64,000 nucleotides of DNA from Arthrobacter sp. SLBN-112 (GCF_006715225.1 NZ_VFMU01000001.1:620001-684000); one strand, 5' to 3'; positions 12,660 to 24,715 are shown, numbered from the stretch's first letter. Numbers and translations: made by a program. The notes: a model not told the origin generated them from the sequence alone.

Positions 12660-14330
12660 GTGGCACGCGGCGATGGAAAACTTTCCCATGATCTTCTCCC
12701 CGGCGAAAAAGGCCCGCAGGACGCTTGCGGCGTCTTCGGCGTCTGGGCCCCAGGCGAAGAAGTAGCAAAACTTACCTATTACGGGCTGTATGCACTGCAG
12801 CACCGCGGTCAGGAGTCGGCTGGCATAGCTACCAGCGACGGCAAGCGGATCAACGTCTACAAGGACATGGGCCTTGTGTCCCAGGTCTTCGACGAGACCA
12901 CGCTGAACACCCTGACCGGGCACCTGGCCGTCGGCCACTGCCGCTACTCCACCACCGGCGCCAGCCACTGGGCCAACGCGCAGCCCACCCTGGGCGCCAC
13001 TGCCACCGGCACAGTCGCCCTGGCACACAACGGCAACCTGACCAACACCGCCGAGCTCAACGCCATGATCACCGAGCGCAATGGCGGCCAGCTCACCGGC
13101 GAAATGAAGCAGGGCAACACCTCGGACACCGCCCTGGTCACCGCTCTCCTGGAGGGCGAGCCGGGCAAGACCCTGGAGGAGACCGCCACCGAACTGCTGC
13201 CCAAGATCAAGGGCGGCTTCTGCTTCGTCTTCATGGATGAAGGCACGCTCTACGCTGCCCGTGACACCTTCGGCATCCGCCCGCTGGTCCTGGGCCGCCT
13301 GGAGCGCGGCTGGGTGGTGGCCTCCGAGCAGTCCGCCCTGGCCACCGTGGGTGCCAGCTTCATCCGGGAGATCGAGCCGGGCGAGTTCATTGCCATTGAC
13401 GAGGACGGCGTGCGGTCCAAGCGGTTCGCAGAGCCGACGCCGGCCGGTTGCGTTTTCGAGTACGTCTACCTTGCGCGCCCGGACGCCGCCATTGCCGGCC
13501 GCTCCGTCTATGAGTCCCGCGTGGAGATGGGCCGCCAGCTGGCCCGCGAGAACACGCAGCAGGCGGACATCGTCATCCCCGTGCCGGAATCCGGAACCCC
13601 CGCTGCCGTGGGCTACGCCGAGGAATCCGGCATCCCGTTCGCACACGGCTTCGTCAAGAACTCCTACGTGGGCCGTACCTTCATCCAGCCCTCCCAGACC
13701 CTGCGCCAGCTGGGCATCCGACTCAAGCTCAACGCCCTTGAGTCCGTGATCCGCGGCAAGCGCGTTGTAGTGGTGGATGACTCGATCGTCCGCGGCAACA
13801 CGCAGCGCGCCATCGTCCGGATGCTTCGGGAAGCCGGCGCCGCGTCGGTGCACGTGAAGATCTCCTCCCCTCCGGTGCAGTGGCCCTGTTTCTACGGCAT
13901 CGACTTCGCCTCCCGCGCTGAGCTGATTGCCAACGGCGCCACCATCGAGGAGATCTCCCAGGCCATTGGCGCCGACTCGCTGGCCTACATCTCCGAGGAC
14001 GGCATGATTGACGCCACCCGCCAGCCGCGCGAGCGTCTCTGCACCGCCTGCTTCACCGGCAAGTACCCCATCAAGCTCCCGGACGCGGACAAGCTGGGCA
14101 AGAACTTGCTGGAGCGCACAGACCTGGGCGGCCTGAAGCCTTCCCCGTCCGCGCTTCCCGGCGAAACCGCCGCCCTGGCCATTGACGCCACCGAGGACCC
14201 CGCCGAGAAGGCCGGCGCCACCGGCTGCGATCCGGGCCCGGACTCCGAATTCGAGAACCTGCTGACCGAAGCCGACCTTGTGCCCGACGTACCCGCCGCC
14301 ACCAGCGCCGACAAGAAAGAGTCCGTATGA
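12660..14330 (+). CDS. purF: amidophosphoribosyltransferase
   Basis: Catalyses the first step of purine synthesis, from PRPP and glutamine to phosphoribosylamine. The 556-residue protein has a short propeptide and then the nucleophile Cys23 (CGVFGVW) of the class II glutamine amidotransferase domain. The PRPP-binding motif VVVVDDSIVRGNT is near residue 370, and Cys residues for the Fe-S cluster of the Bacillus-type enzyme are present (WPCF, CTACF). The start is GTG. The 3' end overlaps purM by 4 nt. The C-terminal 60 residues beyond the catalytic core are acidic and low-complexity. Confidence 0.97.
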   Translation: MARGDGKLSHDLLPGEKGPQDACGVFGVWAPGEEVAKLTYYGLYALQHRGQESAGIATSDGKRINVYKDMGLVSQVFDETTLNTLTGHLAVGHCRYSTTGASHWANAQPTLGATATGTVALAHNGNLTNTAELNAMITERNGGQLTGEMKQGNTSDTALVTALLEGEPGKTLEETATELLPKIKGGFCFVFMDEGTLYAARDTFGIRPLVLGRLERGWVVASEQSALATVGASFIREIEPGEFIAIDEDGVRSKRFAEPTPAGCVFEYVYLARPDAAIAGRSVYESRVEMGRQLARENTQQADIVIPVPESGTPAAVGYAEESGIPFAHGFVKNSYVGRTFIQPSQTLRQLGIRLKLNALESVIRGKRVVVVDDSIVRGNTQRAIVRMLREAGAASVHVKISSPPVQWPCFYGIDFASRAELIANGATIEEISQAIGADSLAYISEDGMIDATRQPRERLCTACFTGKYPIKLPDADKLGKNLLERTDLGGLKPSPSALPGETAALAIDATEDPAEKAGATGCDPGPDSEFENLLTEADLVPDVPAATSADKKESV

Positions 14331-15472
14331 CTTCCGCTAACACCGCCGCAGAGAACTCCGGCATCACCTACGCCTCCGCGGGCGTGGACGTTGAAGCCGG
14401 GGACCGCGCCGTCGAGCTCATGAAGGATGCCGTCAAGGCAACCCACAACTCCTCGGTGATCGGCGGGGTGGGCGGCTTCGCCGGCCTCTACGATGTCTCC
14501 AGGCTGCTGACCTTCAAGAAGCCGCTGCTGGCCACGTCCACCGACGGCGTGGGCACCAAGGTTGCCATCGCCCAGGCCATGGACATTCACGACACCATCG
14601 GATTCGACCTGGTGGGCATGGTGGTGGACGACATCGTGGTGGTGGGCGCCGAGCCGCTGTACATGACCGACTACATTGCCTGCGGCAAGGTGGTCCCGGA
14701 GCGCATCGCGGGCATTGTCCGCGGCATTGCCGCCGCCTGCTCCGTTGCCGGCACCGCCCTGGTTGGCGGCGAGACCGCCGAGCACCCGGGCCTGTTGGGC
14801 GAGCACGAATACGACGTTGCCGGCGCAGCCACCGGCGTCGTCGAGGCCGATGCACTCCTGGGCCCGGACCGTGTCCGCGCCGGGGACGTGGTGATCGGCA
14901 TGGCCTCATCCGGCCTGCACTCCAACGGCTACTCCCTGGTCCGCCGTGTCATCAACCACGCCGGCTGGGCCCTCGACCGGCAGGTATCCGAACTCGGCCG
15001 CACCCTGGGCGAGGAACTCCTCGAGCCCACCCGCGTCTACGCCGCCGACTGCCTTGACCTGGCCCGCACCTTCCCGGTCAGCGCCGGCGCGGCCGTTCAC
15101 GGCTTCAGCCACGTCACCGGCGGCGGCCTGGCCGCGAACTTGGCCCGCGTCCTCCCCCGGGGCCTCGTGGCCACCGTGGACCGCGCCACCTGGGAACTGC
15201 CCGCCATCTTCAAGCTGGTGTCCGAACTCGGCAACGTGCCCCTGGCGGACCTGGAGCGCACCCTGAACCTCGGCGTCGGCATGGTGGCCATCGTGTCCCC
15301 CGAAGCCGCCGACGCCGCAGTTTCCCGCCTGAACGACCGCGGCCTGCCGTCCTGGATCATGGGCACCGTCACCGAGGATTCAGACTCCATCCTCAAGTCC
15401 GGCCCGGACTACGTCCAGGGCGCCAAGGGCGTGGACGGCGGAGCAGTACGCCTGGTCAACGCCTACGCCTAA
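14327..15472 (+). CDS. purM: phosphoribosylformylglycinamidine cyclo-ligase
   Basis: Closes the imidazole ring of AIR in purine synthesis using ATP. The 381 residues show the AIRS family features: KPLLATSTDGVGTK near residue 65, the GMVVDDIVVVGAEPLYMTDY stretch near residue 105, and the GLHSNGYSLVR motif near residue 195. It overlaps purF by ATGA, so the two are translationally coupled. A palindromic repeat, also found 24 kb away, follows 7 nt after the stop. Confidence 0.97.
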   Translation: MTSANTAAENSGITYASAGVDVEAGDRAVELMKDAVKATHNSSVIGGVGGFAGLYDVSRLLTFKKPLLATSTDGVGTKVAIAQAMDIHDTIGFDLVGMVVDDIVVVGAEPLYMTDYIACGKVVPERIAGIVRGIAAACSVAGTALVGGETAEHPGLLGEHEYDVAGAATGVVEADALLGPDRVRAGDVVIGMASSGLHSNGYSLVRRVINHAGWALDRQVSELGRTLGEELLEPTRVYAADCLDLARTFPVSAGAAVHGFSHVTGGGLAANLARVLPRGLVATVDRATWELPAIFKLVSELGNVPLADLERTLNLGVGMVAIVSPEAADAAVSRLNDRGLPSWIMGTVTEDSDSILKSGPDYVQGAKGVDGGAVRLVNAYA

Positions 15473-15479
15473 GACCCTC

Positions 15480-15541
15480 CATCGAGTGCTCCGCACTTGT
15501 CGTTTTCACCCCTGATAACGACATCTACGGAGCACTCGATG
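15480..15541. repeat. palindromic intergenic element, copy 1
   Basis: Arms 15480-15504 and 15517-15541 (25 nt each, 3 mismatches) around a 12-nt loop. The outer arm CATCGAGTGCTCCG is perfectly paired. A second copy with the same arm and loop lengths is at 39153-39214. This copy lies between the convergent purM and VOC genes and may act as a two-way terminator. Confidence 0.85.
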
Positions 15542-15557
15542 TGTTTAAGCGGCCGGT

Positions 15558-16334
15558 TCAACCCTGCACTTGGATGAGGTTGAGGATTCCACCCTGGGGG
15601 TCCTCGATGGTGGCCAGTGATCCTGGAGCCGGATGGTCATCCGGCTCCACCAGCACTTCGCCGCCTGCTGCCATGGCGGCCGCTGCCGCCGCCGCAATAT
15701 CGGCCGCGCCAAAGTAAATCTGCCAGTCGGCTTCCTCGTCTTCGTCGGCAGGGACAATGCCTGCCACCTCACTGCCGCCGATCAGCAACGTGCTGTAGCT
15801 GCCGCCGTCGTGCTGAGGATACTCGGTGACACCGTGGCCGAACAGCTGCTGGAAAAAGCCGATGGCCGCCTGCGGCTCGGGCGTGAAGAGTTCAGCCCAG
15901 GCCAAGGCGCCGGGCTCGTTAAAGAGATGGCTGCCGTAGTGGGTGCCTGCCTGCCATATCCCCGTGGTCCCGCCGCCGGGCGGGACCAGGAAGCCCAGCA
16001 CGCCGGTGTCGCCCACCCTCTCGGGCCCGAACTGTACGGTACCCCCGGCATGGCCGGCTTCCTGCAGCAGTTCCGCGGCGTCCGGGACCGCAAAGTAGAC
16101 GTTCCACTCGGCGGCAGTCCCGGCTTCCAGCTGCAAGGGATTCTGCGGCGCTATGGTGGCCACCAGCTGCCCGCGGACAAAGGCCTGCGCGTAGCTGCGG
16201 CCGTCCGGGGTGGGGAAGTCCTGGTAGGTCCAGCCAAAGAGCCGTCCATAGAAGTCTTTGGCGGCAGCAACATCGGGGGTCTGCAGATCCGCCCAGCAGG
16301 GCTCGCCGCTGGCGTATGTGGTCCGAACAGTCAT
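15558..16334 (-). CDS. VOC-family (glyoxalase/bleomycin-resistance-like) protein, two domains
   Basis: A 258-residue protein with two tandem vicinal-oxygen-chelate domains, each about 120 residues (first starting WADLQTPDVAAAKDFYGRLFGW, second starting WAELFTPEPQAAIGFFQQLFGH). Members include hydrolases, isomerases and antibiotic-binding proteins; the substrate here is unknown. The ATG is 6 nt after the -10 hexamer TAACCT, so the mRNA is probably leaderless. It is transcribed towards purM and ends 16 nt from the shared palindromic repeat. Confidence 0.85.
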   Translation of the reverse strand: MTVRTTYASGEPCWADLQTPDVAAAKDFYGRLFGWTYQDFPTPDGRSYAQAFVRGQLVATIAPQNPLQLEAGTAAEWNVYFAVPDAAELLQEAGHAGGTVQFGPERVGDTGVLGFLVPPGGGTTGIWQAGTHYGSHLFNEPGALAWAELFTPEPQAAIGFFQQLFGHGVTEYPQHDGGSYSTLLIGGSEVAGIVPADEDEEADWQIYFGAADIAAAAAAAMAAGGEVLVEPDDHPAPGSLATIEDPQGGILNLIQVQG

Positions 16335-16340
16335 GCGGTC

Positions 16341-16346
16341 AGGTTA
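16341..16346 (-). promoter_or_regulatory. -10 element of the VOC gene, probable leaderless start
   Basis: On the - strand TAACCT lies 6 nt before the ATG at 16334, with no Shine-Dalgarno sequence between. Confidence 0.45.
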
Positions 16347-16357
16347 CCAACCAACAC

Positions 16358-16403
16358 GGAAAGCCCGCTGCCCTACCGGTAATCCGGTATGGCAGCGGGT
16401 TCC
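16358..16403. terminator. long hairpin between the DUF3073 and VOC genes
   Basis: A 9-bp stem (CCCGCTGCC and its complement), one mismatch, then a 6-bp inner stem (TACCGG/CCGGTA) closing a TAAT loop; GGAA/TTCC extends the base with a 2-nt bulge. It lies downstream of the - strand DUF3073 gene and probably terminates it before the VOC promoter. Confidence 0.55.
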
Positions 16404-16545
16404 GTGAAGTAAGCGGTCACCCGAAACCGGGTATCAAAGAGGAGGTCGGCACATTCCCTGGATCCACACAGCAGCTCCTGCAAAATCAGAATGTGCTTTC
16501 GCGCCACAGCAGCCGGGCCCGGGGGCCACAGCAGGCTTGCGACAA

Positions 16546-16779
16546 CTAACCGATGCGACGGTGGTCTACCTCGTCGTCATCGTCATCCAAATCATCCGCG
16601 TACTTATCCACATAAGCCGAATAATCCGGTTCGACCGGTTCATTCGAGTAATGGCTCGTTGAACGGCTGCCCGGGCCCGTCAGCTCACGCTGAAGTGCCG
16701 AGTAGTCAGTGTTCGGGGAGTAATACTTAATGTCCCGAGCCTGCTTGGTAGCTTTTGCCTTTTGACGGCCGCGCCCCAT
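16546..16779 (-). CDS. DUF3073 domain-containing protein
   Basis: A 77-residue protein with the conserved N-terminus MGRGRQKAKATKQARDIKYY followed by SPNTDYSALQREL and an Asp-rich tail (DDLDDDDDEVDHRR). DUF3073 is a small family restricted to actinobacteria, of unknown function; the very basic head and acidic tail suggest binding to nucleic acid or another protein. The frame extends 29 codons upstream, but the ATG chosen matches the family start and has AGGGGG in front. It is transcribed away from the septum-formation-like gene. Confidence 0.88.
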   Translation of the reverse strand: MGRGRQKAKATKQARDIKYYSPNTDYSALQRELTGPGSRSTSHYSNEPVEPDYSAYVDKYADDLDDDDDEVDHRRIG

Positions 16780-17051
16780 GGCGTGACCCCCTTTTGTACT
16801 TGGACCGGAGGTGGTCACCTTGGCGATCGGTGAGGCCCCGGAATGTTTGGTCAATTTGTCGTACACCTAGATTACATGCTTTCGGCGGGTCCCGCTTGCC
16901 GCCTCGAGGTCCGGACGGCCGGGTGGGGTACCATGACGCACCTCCACCCGCGGGATTCCGGCATTTTTCTTCGGTAGAGTCACTTAGGAACTGCCGATTT
17001 TATCTGGCCTTTGGCGAGCCGCGGAACCAAAACCCAGGAGGATGCGAACCC

Positions 17052-17729
17052 GTGAACCACCAGGACATCCCGCCCAAACCGGCCTCGCCCCCGCAGACCG
17101 GAAGCGTGCCAAAGATCCAGGGCGGGACTGGCCCGGCCCCCGCTCCGGAATCCGTCACCTGGTCCCAGCCCCGCCACGATCCCGCCCCGGAAAAACGCGC
17201 CAACAGGAAGCCCGCCATGTGGAAGGCGCTTCTCGTCGTCGTCATCCTCGCCGTAGCAGGCTCACTGGTATGGCTTGCCGTCTGGCTGAATTCTTCACCG
17301 GGCAGCGAGGCGGCAAAGAAAGACGCACAGGGAGTGCTGCAAACCGCCGTGACGCCGCCGGCCACTCCCCAGCCCCTTCCCCGGGAGGGTGTTGCACCCG
17401 CTGCCTACGCGGTCGGTGACTGCTTCAAGGATTTCGATCCGCAGGCCCTCGCATCCACCCTGGTGCCGTGCGACACCGGCCACTCAGCCCAGCTCGTTGC
17501 CACTCTCCGCTACCCGGACAGCGCTGAGTATCCGGGCGCCGAGCCGCTGAAGGCCAAAGCCCTGGAAGTCTGCCAGGCGGCGAAGCTCGGTCCGGCCGCC
17601 AAGCAGTTCCAGCTCAACTACCAGCGCAGCTTCCCCAGCAGCACCAGCTGGGAATCCGGCGACCGCAGGGTGGATTGCTACGTCGCGGCCGACACCGGCA
17701 ATGTGATTAACGCAAGCGTGCTGCCCTGA
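17052..17729 (+). CDS. membrane protein with septum-formation-like (PF13845 type) domain
   Basis: A 225-residue protein starting at GTG, chosen because AGGAGG lies 10 nt upstream. Residues 1-57 are Pro-rich and cytoplasmic, residues 58-80 form one membrane helix, and the exported part contains AVGDCFKDFD and a later VPCDTGHSAQLVATL, the pattern of the actinobacterial septum-formation domain (GDCF, then VPC..H). A further Cys pair (EVCQA, DCYVA) could form disulfides. The function of the family is poorly defined despite its name. The stop codon lies inside the stem of a terminator shared with convergent clpB. Confidence 0.75.
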   Translation: MNHQDIPPKPASPPQTGSVPKIQGGTGPAPAPESVTWSQPRHDPAPEKRANRKPAMWKALLVVVILAVAGSLVWLAVWLNSSPGSEAAKKDAQGVLQTAVTPPATPQPLPREGVAPAAYAVGDCFKDFDPQALASTLVPCDTGHSAQLVATLRYPDSAEYPGAEPLKAKALEVCQAAKLGPAAKQFQLNYQRSFPSSTSWESGDRRVDCYVAADTGNVINASVLP

Positions 17730-17752
17730 CGGTTCACCCGCCAGGGCAGCAC
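17718..17752. terminator. hairpin terminator overlapping a stop codon
   Basis: Perfect 11-nt arms (GTGCTGCCCTG and its complement) around a 13-nt loop. The TGA stop of the septum-formation-like gene begins inside the left arm. It sits between convergent genes and could serve both. Confidence 0.6.
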
Positions 17753-17775
17753 GGCCCGCACCACAACGCCGGCCG

Positions 17776-20418
<2,643 letters not shown>

Positions 20419-20447
20419 AGAGAGCTCCTTTCGGGGGCTTGTTGACT

Positions 20448-20472
20448 AAGTTGAGTCTACTACGCTCAACTT
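20448..20472 (-). promoter_or_regulatory. HAIR-type HspR operator of clpB
   Basis: The inverted repeat AAGTTGAG-N9-CTCAACTT matches the geometry of the HspR-associated inverted repeat (CTTGAGT-N7-ACTCAAG, i.e. TTGAG-N9-CTCAA). It is placed 30 nt upstream of the clpB start, so HspR would repress clpB in the absence of heat stress. hspR itself is not in the window. Confidence 0.8.
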
Positions 20473-20543
20473 TGGACGACGAGGTCCATTAGCCATGTTT
20501 GCCCAGGGCGAAATACCTGTCCAGAGCCGGAGGTCCCGCCGCC

Positions 20544-21635
20544 CTAGGTTCCGTATACGGACACGGCGGCGGCCTTAACCACGAAGTGCACCGCCATGCC
20601 GGGAACAAGTCCCAGGTCCGCGGAGGCGGCAGGGGTGATGTCCGCGGCCAGGCCGCCCGCCCGGACGCGGATCTGGTCGCCGTGCGGCTCAAGGTCCGTA
20701 ATGGTGACGGCGAACGAGTTCCGGGGGCTGCCGTGCGCGTCGTTGAGGAACACGGAGACGGCCGACGGCGGGAAGACAGCGACGCCGGGACCCTGCGGCC
20801 TGGGCAGCGGGACAGGTTCGCCGTGCGGGCCTGGTTCCGGAGCCCAGGATTCGTCATCATGGCCGGTGATTGTGAGTCCCTCGTGGGTCCGCACCCCTGC
20901 GCCGTCCAGGGTGCCCGGAATAAAGTTCAGCCCGGCGAGTCCGGCAGCAAAGGAACTGCGTGGCCGTTCCAGTACGGCGCGGGTTGGGCCTTCCTCTACG
21001 ATCCGACCGTCCTCCAAAATGACCACCCGGTCCGCGAGCATCAGTGCATCCAGCACGTCATGGGTGACGATGATGGCCTGCCGTCCGGCAAGGACCCGCT
21101 TGAACAGGCGGCGCAGCAGCGGGGCGGAGTGGATATCCAGGGCCGCCAGCGGCTCGTCGAGCAGGAGGAGCGCCGGGTCGGCGGCCAGTGCACGGGCCAC
21201 TGCCACGCGCTGGGCCTGGCCGCCGGAGAGTTGGGCGGGACGCCGTGCGGCCAGGTCCCCGGCTTCGACCTCAGCCAGCCAGCGCCGGGCCTGCTCCTCC
21301 GCCGCCCGTTTGGGCATGCCGGCGCTGCGGGGGCCGAAGGAAACATTGTCCAGGGCGCTCAGGTGGGGGAAGAGCAGGGGTTCCTGGGCAAGCAGGGCGG
21401 TCCCGCGGTGGTGCGGCGCCGCCCACGTGCGCTTTCCGCCGTCGAGGTCGAAGAGCGTCCTGCCGTTGAGTTGGGCCTGGCCGCCGTCAGGCCGCAGCAG
21501 TCCCGCGATACTGGCCAGCAGGGTTGATTTGCCGGCGCCGTTGGGCCCCATCACGGCCACGGTTTCGCCCGGCGCCACCGTCAGGGCCACGTCGAAGCCC
21601 CGCCCGGCCAGCACTGCCTGGAAGGACAACGTCAC
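20544..21635 (-). CDS. modC: molybdate ABC transporter ATP-binding protein
   Basis: The ATPase of the molybdate importer. It is 363 residues from a GTG start that overlaps the modB stop by 4 nt (GTGA). Walker [10 protein letters not shown] is near residue 30, the signature [15 protein letters not shown] near residue 130 and Walker B LLLLDEP follows. A C-terminal TOBE domain (about residues 280-360) binds oxyanion. The frame is open upstream through modB, but the operon overlap and the fold start argue for this GTG. Last gene of a four-gene operon. Confidence 0.92.
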   Translation of the reverse strand: MTLSFQAVLAGRGFDVALTVAPGETVAVMGPNGAGKSTLLASIAGLLRPDGGQAQLNGRTLFDLDGGKRTWAAPHHRGTALLAQEPLLFPHLSALDNVSFGPRSAGMPKRAAEEQARRWLAEVEAGDLAARRPAQLSGGQAQRVAVARALAADPALLLLDEPLAALDIHSAPLLRRLFKRVLAGRQAIIVTHDVLDALMLADRVVILEDGRIVEEGPTRAVLERPRSSFAAGLAGLNFIPGTLDGAGVRTHEGLTITGHDDESWAPEPGPHGEPVPLPRPQGPGVAVFPPSAVSVFLNDAHGSPRNSFAVTITDLEPHGDQIRVRAGGLAADITPAASADLGLVPGMAVHFVVKAAAVSVYGT

Positions 21636-22519
21636 CGGACGTCCCCTCCTGCCGGGGCCGGCGTCGTCGTCCGTTGTCCTGCTTCGGCACGGCCCACACC
21701 CGGGCGCCGGTACGCAAGCGCAACCACCGCCACGGCCACGGCCACCAGGACCAGGGACAGGGCGACGGCGGCGTCCGGGTCCGTTTCGCGCTGCAGGTAG
21801 ATTTCCAGCGGCAGGGTCCGGGTCACCCCCTGCAGGCTGCCCGCGAAGGTCAGTGTGGCGCCGAACTCGCCCAGGCTGCGGGCGAAGGACAGGACGGCGC
21901 CGGAAGCCAGCCCGGGCAGGACCAGCGGAAGGGTGACGCGCCGGAACACCGTGCCGGGCCGGGCGCCCAGCGTCGCCGCCACGGCCTCGTACCGTGAGCC
22001 GGAGGTCCGCAGTGCGCCCTCGAGGCTCACCACCAGGAACGGCAGCGCAACGAACGTCTGCGCCAGGACCACCGCCGTGGTGGAGAACGCGATCTGCAGG
22101 CCGAGCACATTCAGCGTCTGCCCCAGCAGCCCCTGCCGGCCGAACGTATAGAGCAGGGCAATACCGCCCACCACCGGGGGCAGCACCAGCGGCAGGAGCA
22201 CCAGCGAGCGCAGCAGCCCCTGCAGGCGGAAGGTATCCCGGGCAAGCACCAGGGCCAGTGGAACTCCCAGCACAATGCACAGCATGGTGCTCGCCGCCGA
22301 GGTCCGCAGGCTCAGTCCCAGCGCGGTCAGTGACGACGCGGAAGTCACCAGCGGAAGGAATTGCGCCCAGTCCACGCGGAGCACCATGGCCAGCAGTGGA
22401 AGCACGACGACGACAGAGGCCAGGACGGCCAGGGCGCGGACCCAGGCGGGGATGCCTGAGTAGGCCGGACGTGGGGTGGGCAGGCGTGCCGGCGGTGGGC
22501 CGGCTTGCTGACGGGTCAT
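21632..22519 (-). CDS. modB: molybdate ABC transporter permease
   Basis: A 295-residue inner-membrane permease with about six helices (first near residues 27-47) and the EAA-type loop [21 protein letters not shown], which contacts ModC. It forms the translocation channel of the molybdate importer. Both ends overlap neighbours by 4 nt. Confidence 0.93.
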   Translation of the reverse strand: MTRQQAGPPPARLPTPRPAYSGIPAWVRALAVLASVVVVLPLLAMVLRVDWAQFLPLVTSASSLTALGLSLRTSAASTMLCIVLGVPLALVLARDTFRLQGLLRSLVLLPLVLPPVVGGIALLYTFGRQGLLGQTLNVLGLQIAFSTTAVVLAQTFVALPFLVVSLEGALRTSGSRYEAVAATLGARPGTVFRRVTLPLVLPGLASGAVLSFARSLGEFGATLTFAGSLQGVTRTLPLEIYLQRETDPDAAVALSLVLVAVAVAVVALAYRRPGVGRAEAGQRTTTPAPAGGDVR

Positions 22520-23322
22520 GTGCTGCTTCCGTTACCGGGGGTGGGCGGGCCGAATCCCGCAGCCGCGAGAACCTCTTGCCCTTCCCGGCTGGTCACCAGG
22601 TCCAGGAAAGCCCGGGCGGTGGCCCTGTTCCGGCTGCCGGCAACCCCGGCGATGGGGTAGATGTTTACCGCGCTTCCCGACTCCGGGAACTGGATGCCGG
22701 CCGCCTTGGATCCGGCGGCTTTGATGTCCGTGCCGTAGACCAGGCCGGCGTCGGCCTCGCCGGAGGTGACCTTGCCCAGGACGTCGGTGACGGCGTTTTC
22801 CTCACTGACCGGATTCAGGCCCACTCCAGCAGTCTCCGCCGCCTTGGCCGCGGCTGCCCCGCAGGGCACCTGCCTGGCGCAGGTGACCAGTTTGACGCCT
22901 GGCCGGGCAAGGTCCTTGAACCCCGTGATTCCCGCCGGGTTGCCCGGCGGCACTGCGATGGCAAGGGTATTGGTGGCGAAGTTCCGGGGCGCGCCCTCCG
23001 TGAGGCCGTCGTCCTGCAGCTTCTGCATGGTGTCTCCGTCGGCCGCGGCGAACACGTCCGCGGGTGCTCCCTGGCTGATCTGGCTGGCCAGGTCCGAGGA
23101 CCCGGCGAAGCTCAGGGTGACCGCGGTGCCAGGGTTTTCGGCCTCGAAAGTGTGGGCGAGCTGGGTGAAGGTGGCTTTGAGGGAGGCGGCGGCGAAAACG
23201 GTGATGGTGCCGCCTGGCTTGGCGCCGGAGCCGGCTCCCGGAGCGCTGCCCGTTGGTGCGCAGCCGGAGAGGAAGGCGGCCAGCAGCAGCACGGCGGCCG
23301 GCAGGATGCGTCCCCGGGTCAT
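22516..23322 (-). CDS. modA: molybdate-binding lipoprotein
   Basis: A 268-residue extracytoplasmic binding protein. A lipoprotein signal with lipobox LSGC (Cys near residue 21) is followed by the ModA fold beginning [28 protein letters not shown] contributes ligand-binding serines. It captures molybdate (or tungstate) for ModBC. The frame is open 46 codons upstream, but the ATG at 23322 overlaps the stop of the TOBE gene (ATGA) and starts the signal peptide. Confidence 0.94.
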   Translation of the reverse strand: MTRGRILPAAVLLLAAFLSGCAPTGSAPGAGSGAKPGGTITVFAAASLKATFTQLAHTFEAENPGTAVTLSFAGSSDLASQISQGAPADVFAAADGDTMQKLQDDGLTEGAPRNFATNTLAIAVPPGNPAGITGFKDLARPGVKLVTCARQVPCGAAAAKAAETAGVGLNPVSEENAVTDVLGKVTSGEADAGLVYGTDIKAAGSKAAGIQFPESGSAVNIYPIAGVAGSRNRATARAFLDLVTSREGQEVLAAAGFGPPTPGNGSST

Positions 23323-23729
23323 GCGGTGGCCCGGCCCTTCGGGGATTCGATAATGACCGTTGTTGCCTTGACCACCGCGGTGGCCACCGAGCCGGGCTCC
23401 AGGCCCAGCTCGCGCACGGCTTCGCTGCTCATCAGCGAGACCACCCGGAACGGCCCGCACTGCAGTTCCACCTGCGCCATGACCTTGTCCGTGATGACGT
23501 TGGTGACCAGGCCCACGAACCGGTTCCGCGCCGAGCTGCTGCCGCTCTTGGGGTCGTCGGGAAGCTGGGCCTGCTTCTGCGCATGCGTTGCCAGCTCCAG
23601 TCCGTCCACGGCGAGCCGCCCGGAGTCGTCCCGGAGCGGTGTCAGCGTTCCGTGCTCCGTCCAGCGCCGGACGGTATCGTCGCTCACGCCCAGAAAACGG
23701 GCAGCTTCAGAAACGCGAATGAGGGCCAT
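23319..23729 (-). CDS. MerR-like HTH plus TOBE molybdenum-binding protein
   Basis: A 136-residue protein: an excisionase/MerR-type helix-turn-helix (VSEAARFLGVSDDTVRRW) in residues 1-35 and one molybdopterin/molybdate-binding TOBE (Mop) domain (ARNRFVGLVTNVITDK...) in residues 66-130. As first gene of the mod operon, overlapping modA by 4 nt, it is probably a molybdate sensor-regulator or a storage protein. The ATG lies 6 nt after the -10 hexamer TAGAAT, so the operon mRNA is probably leaderless. Confidence 0.88.
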   Translation of the reverse strand: MALIRVSEAARFLGVSDDTVRRWTEHGTLTPLRDDSGRLAVDGLELATHAQKQAQLPDDPKSGSSSARNRFVGLVTNVITDKVMAQVELQCGPFRVVSLMSSEAVRELGLEPGSVATAVVKATTVIIESPKGRATA

Positions 23730-23735
23730 GCTGTG

Positions 23736-23741
23736 ATTCTA
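23736..23741 (-). promoter_or_regulatory. -10 element of the mod operon, probable leaderless start
   Basis: On the - strand TAGAAT lies 6 nt before the ATG at 23729. A small inverted repeat (TCCGC-AGAA-GCGGA, 23743-23756) directly upstream falls between -10 and -35 and could be an operator, possibly for the operon's own HTH protein. Confidence 0.55.
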
Positions 23742-23833
23742 ATCCGCAGAAGCGGAGATACGCCTAGCTTCAGCAGGTATTTGAGGATTCCGGCCGGCTA
23801 CGTCGTTTCCGGTCTGGGCACCAGGGGCGCCGC

Positions 23834-23839
23834 TAGACT
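23834..23839 (+). promoter_or_regulatory. -10 element of the DUF4031-HD gene, probable leaderless start
   Basis: TAGACT lies 6 nt before the ATG at 23846 with no Shine-Dalgarno sequence. Confidence 0.5.
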
Positions 23840-23845
23840 CCTTCC

Positions 23846-24715
23846 ATGGCCATCTACATCGACCCGCCGCTGTGGCCTGCACACGGAACGCACTTCTCGC
23901 ATCTGGTATCGGACACGTCCCTCGATGAGCTGCATGCATTCGCCGCTGCCTCCGGGATCCCGGAGCGGGCGTTCGACGGCGACCATTACGATGTGCCGGA
24001 ACGCCGCATTGAGGAGCTGGTGGCGGCAGGCGCGGTCCCCGTGGAGGGCAGGGTGCTGGTCCGCAAACTCATTGCCAGCGGATTGCGGATCCCGGCGCGA
24101 CGGCGGAACAAATCGCTGAAAGTCCCGCTGCTGACCCGCTGGGAGGCTATAATGCCCGGCCACGACGCACTCTTCCTGGACCTTCTGGACCGCTGGAGCG
24201 AACCGCACCGACACTACCACGGCTGCACGCACCTGTTATCAGTGCTGGAGGCGCTGGACCTGCTCACCGAACCGGGAGAGGCACCCCGGACAGTGCTGCT
24301 GGCGGCCTGGTTCCACGATGCCGTGTACCGCGGGTCGGCGGGCCAGGACGAGGAGGAGTCTGCCCGGCTGGCGGAAAGCCGGCTGGCCGGAACCGGACTG
24401 CCGGAAGATGAGGTGGCGGAAGTGGCACGGCTTGTCCGCCTTACGTCTGACCACCGGCCGGAGCCATGGGACGACGACGGGGCCCTCCTTTGCGACGCGG
24501 ACCTTTCGGTTCTGGGCGGCGATCCGGAGGAGTACGCCCGCTACCTTGGCGCCGTCCGGAAAGACTACGCGCACATCGGTGACGCCGACTTCTCAGCCGG
24601 CAGGGCCGCCGTCGTGCGCCACCTGCTGGAACTGGACCCGCTCTTCCACCACCCGCGGGCCCGGGAACTGTGGCAGGACGCCGCGCACCGGAACCTGAAA
24701 GGCGAACTGGCATGA
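23846..24715 (+). CDS. DUF4031 domain fused to an HD-type hydrolase domain
   Basis: A 289-residue two-domain protein. Residues 1-85 match DUF4031 (MAIYIDPPLWPAHGTHFSHL start, then RRIEELVAAGA). Residues 95-289 look like an HD-superfamily metal phosphohydrolase: HYHGCTHLLSVLEAL, AAWFHDAVY with the HD doublet near residue 156, and a later CDADLSVLG. Many DUF4031 proteins lack the HD part. Its stop overlaps the ATG of the ComB-family gene (ATGA), so the two are likely co-expressed and may act on the same metabolite. The substrate is unknown. Confidence 0.8.
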   Translation: MAIYIDPPLWPAHGTHFSHLVSDTSLDELHAFAAASGIPERAFDGDHYDVPERRIEELVAAGAVPVEGRVLVRKLIASGLRIPARRRNKSLKVPLLTRWEAIMPGHDALFLDLLDRWSEPHRHYHGCTHLLSVLEALDLLTEPGEAPRTVLLAAWFHDAVYRGSAGQDEEESARLAESRLAGTGLPEDEVAEVARLVRLTSDHRPEPWDDDGALLCDADLSVLGGDPEEYARYLGAVRKDYAHIGDADFSAGRAAVVRHLLELDPLFHHPRARELWQDAAHRNLKGELA

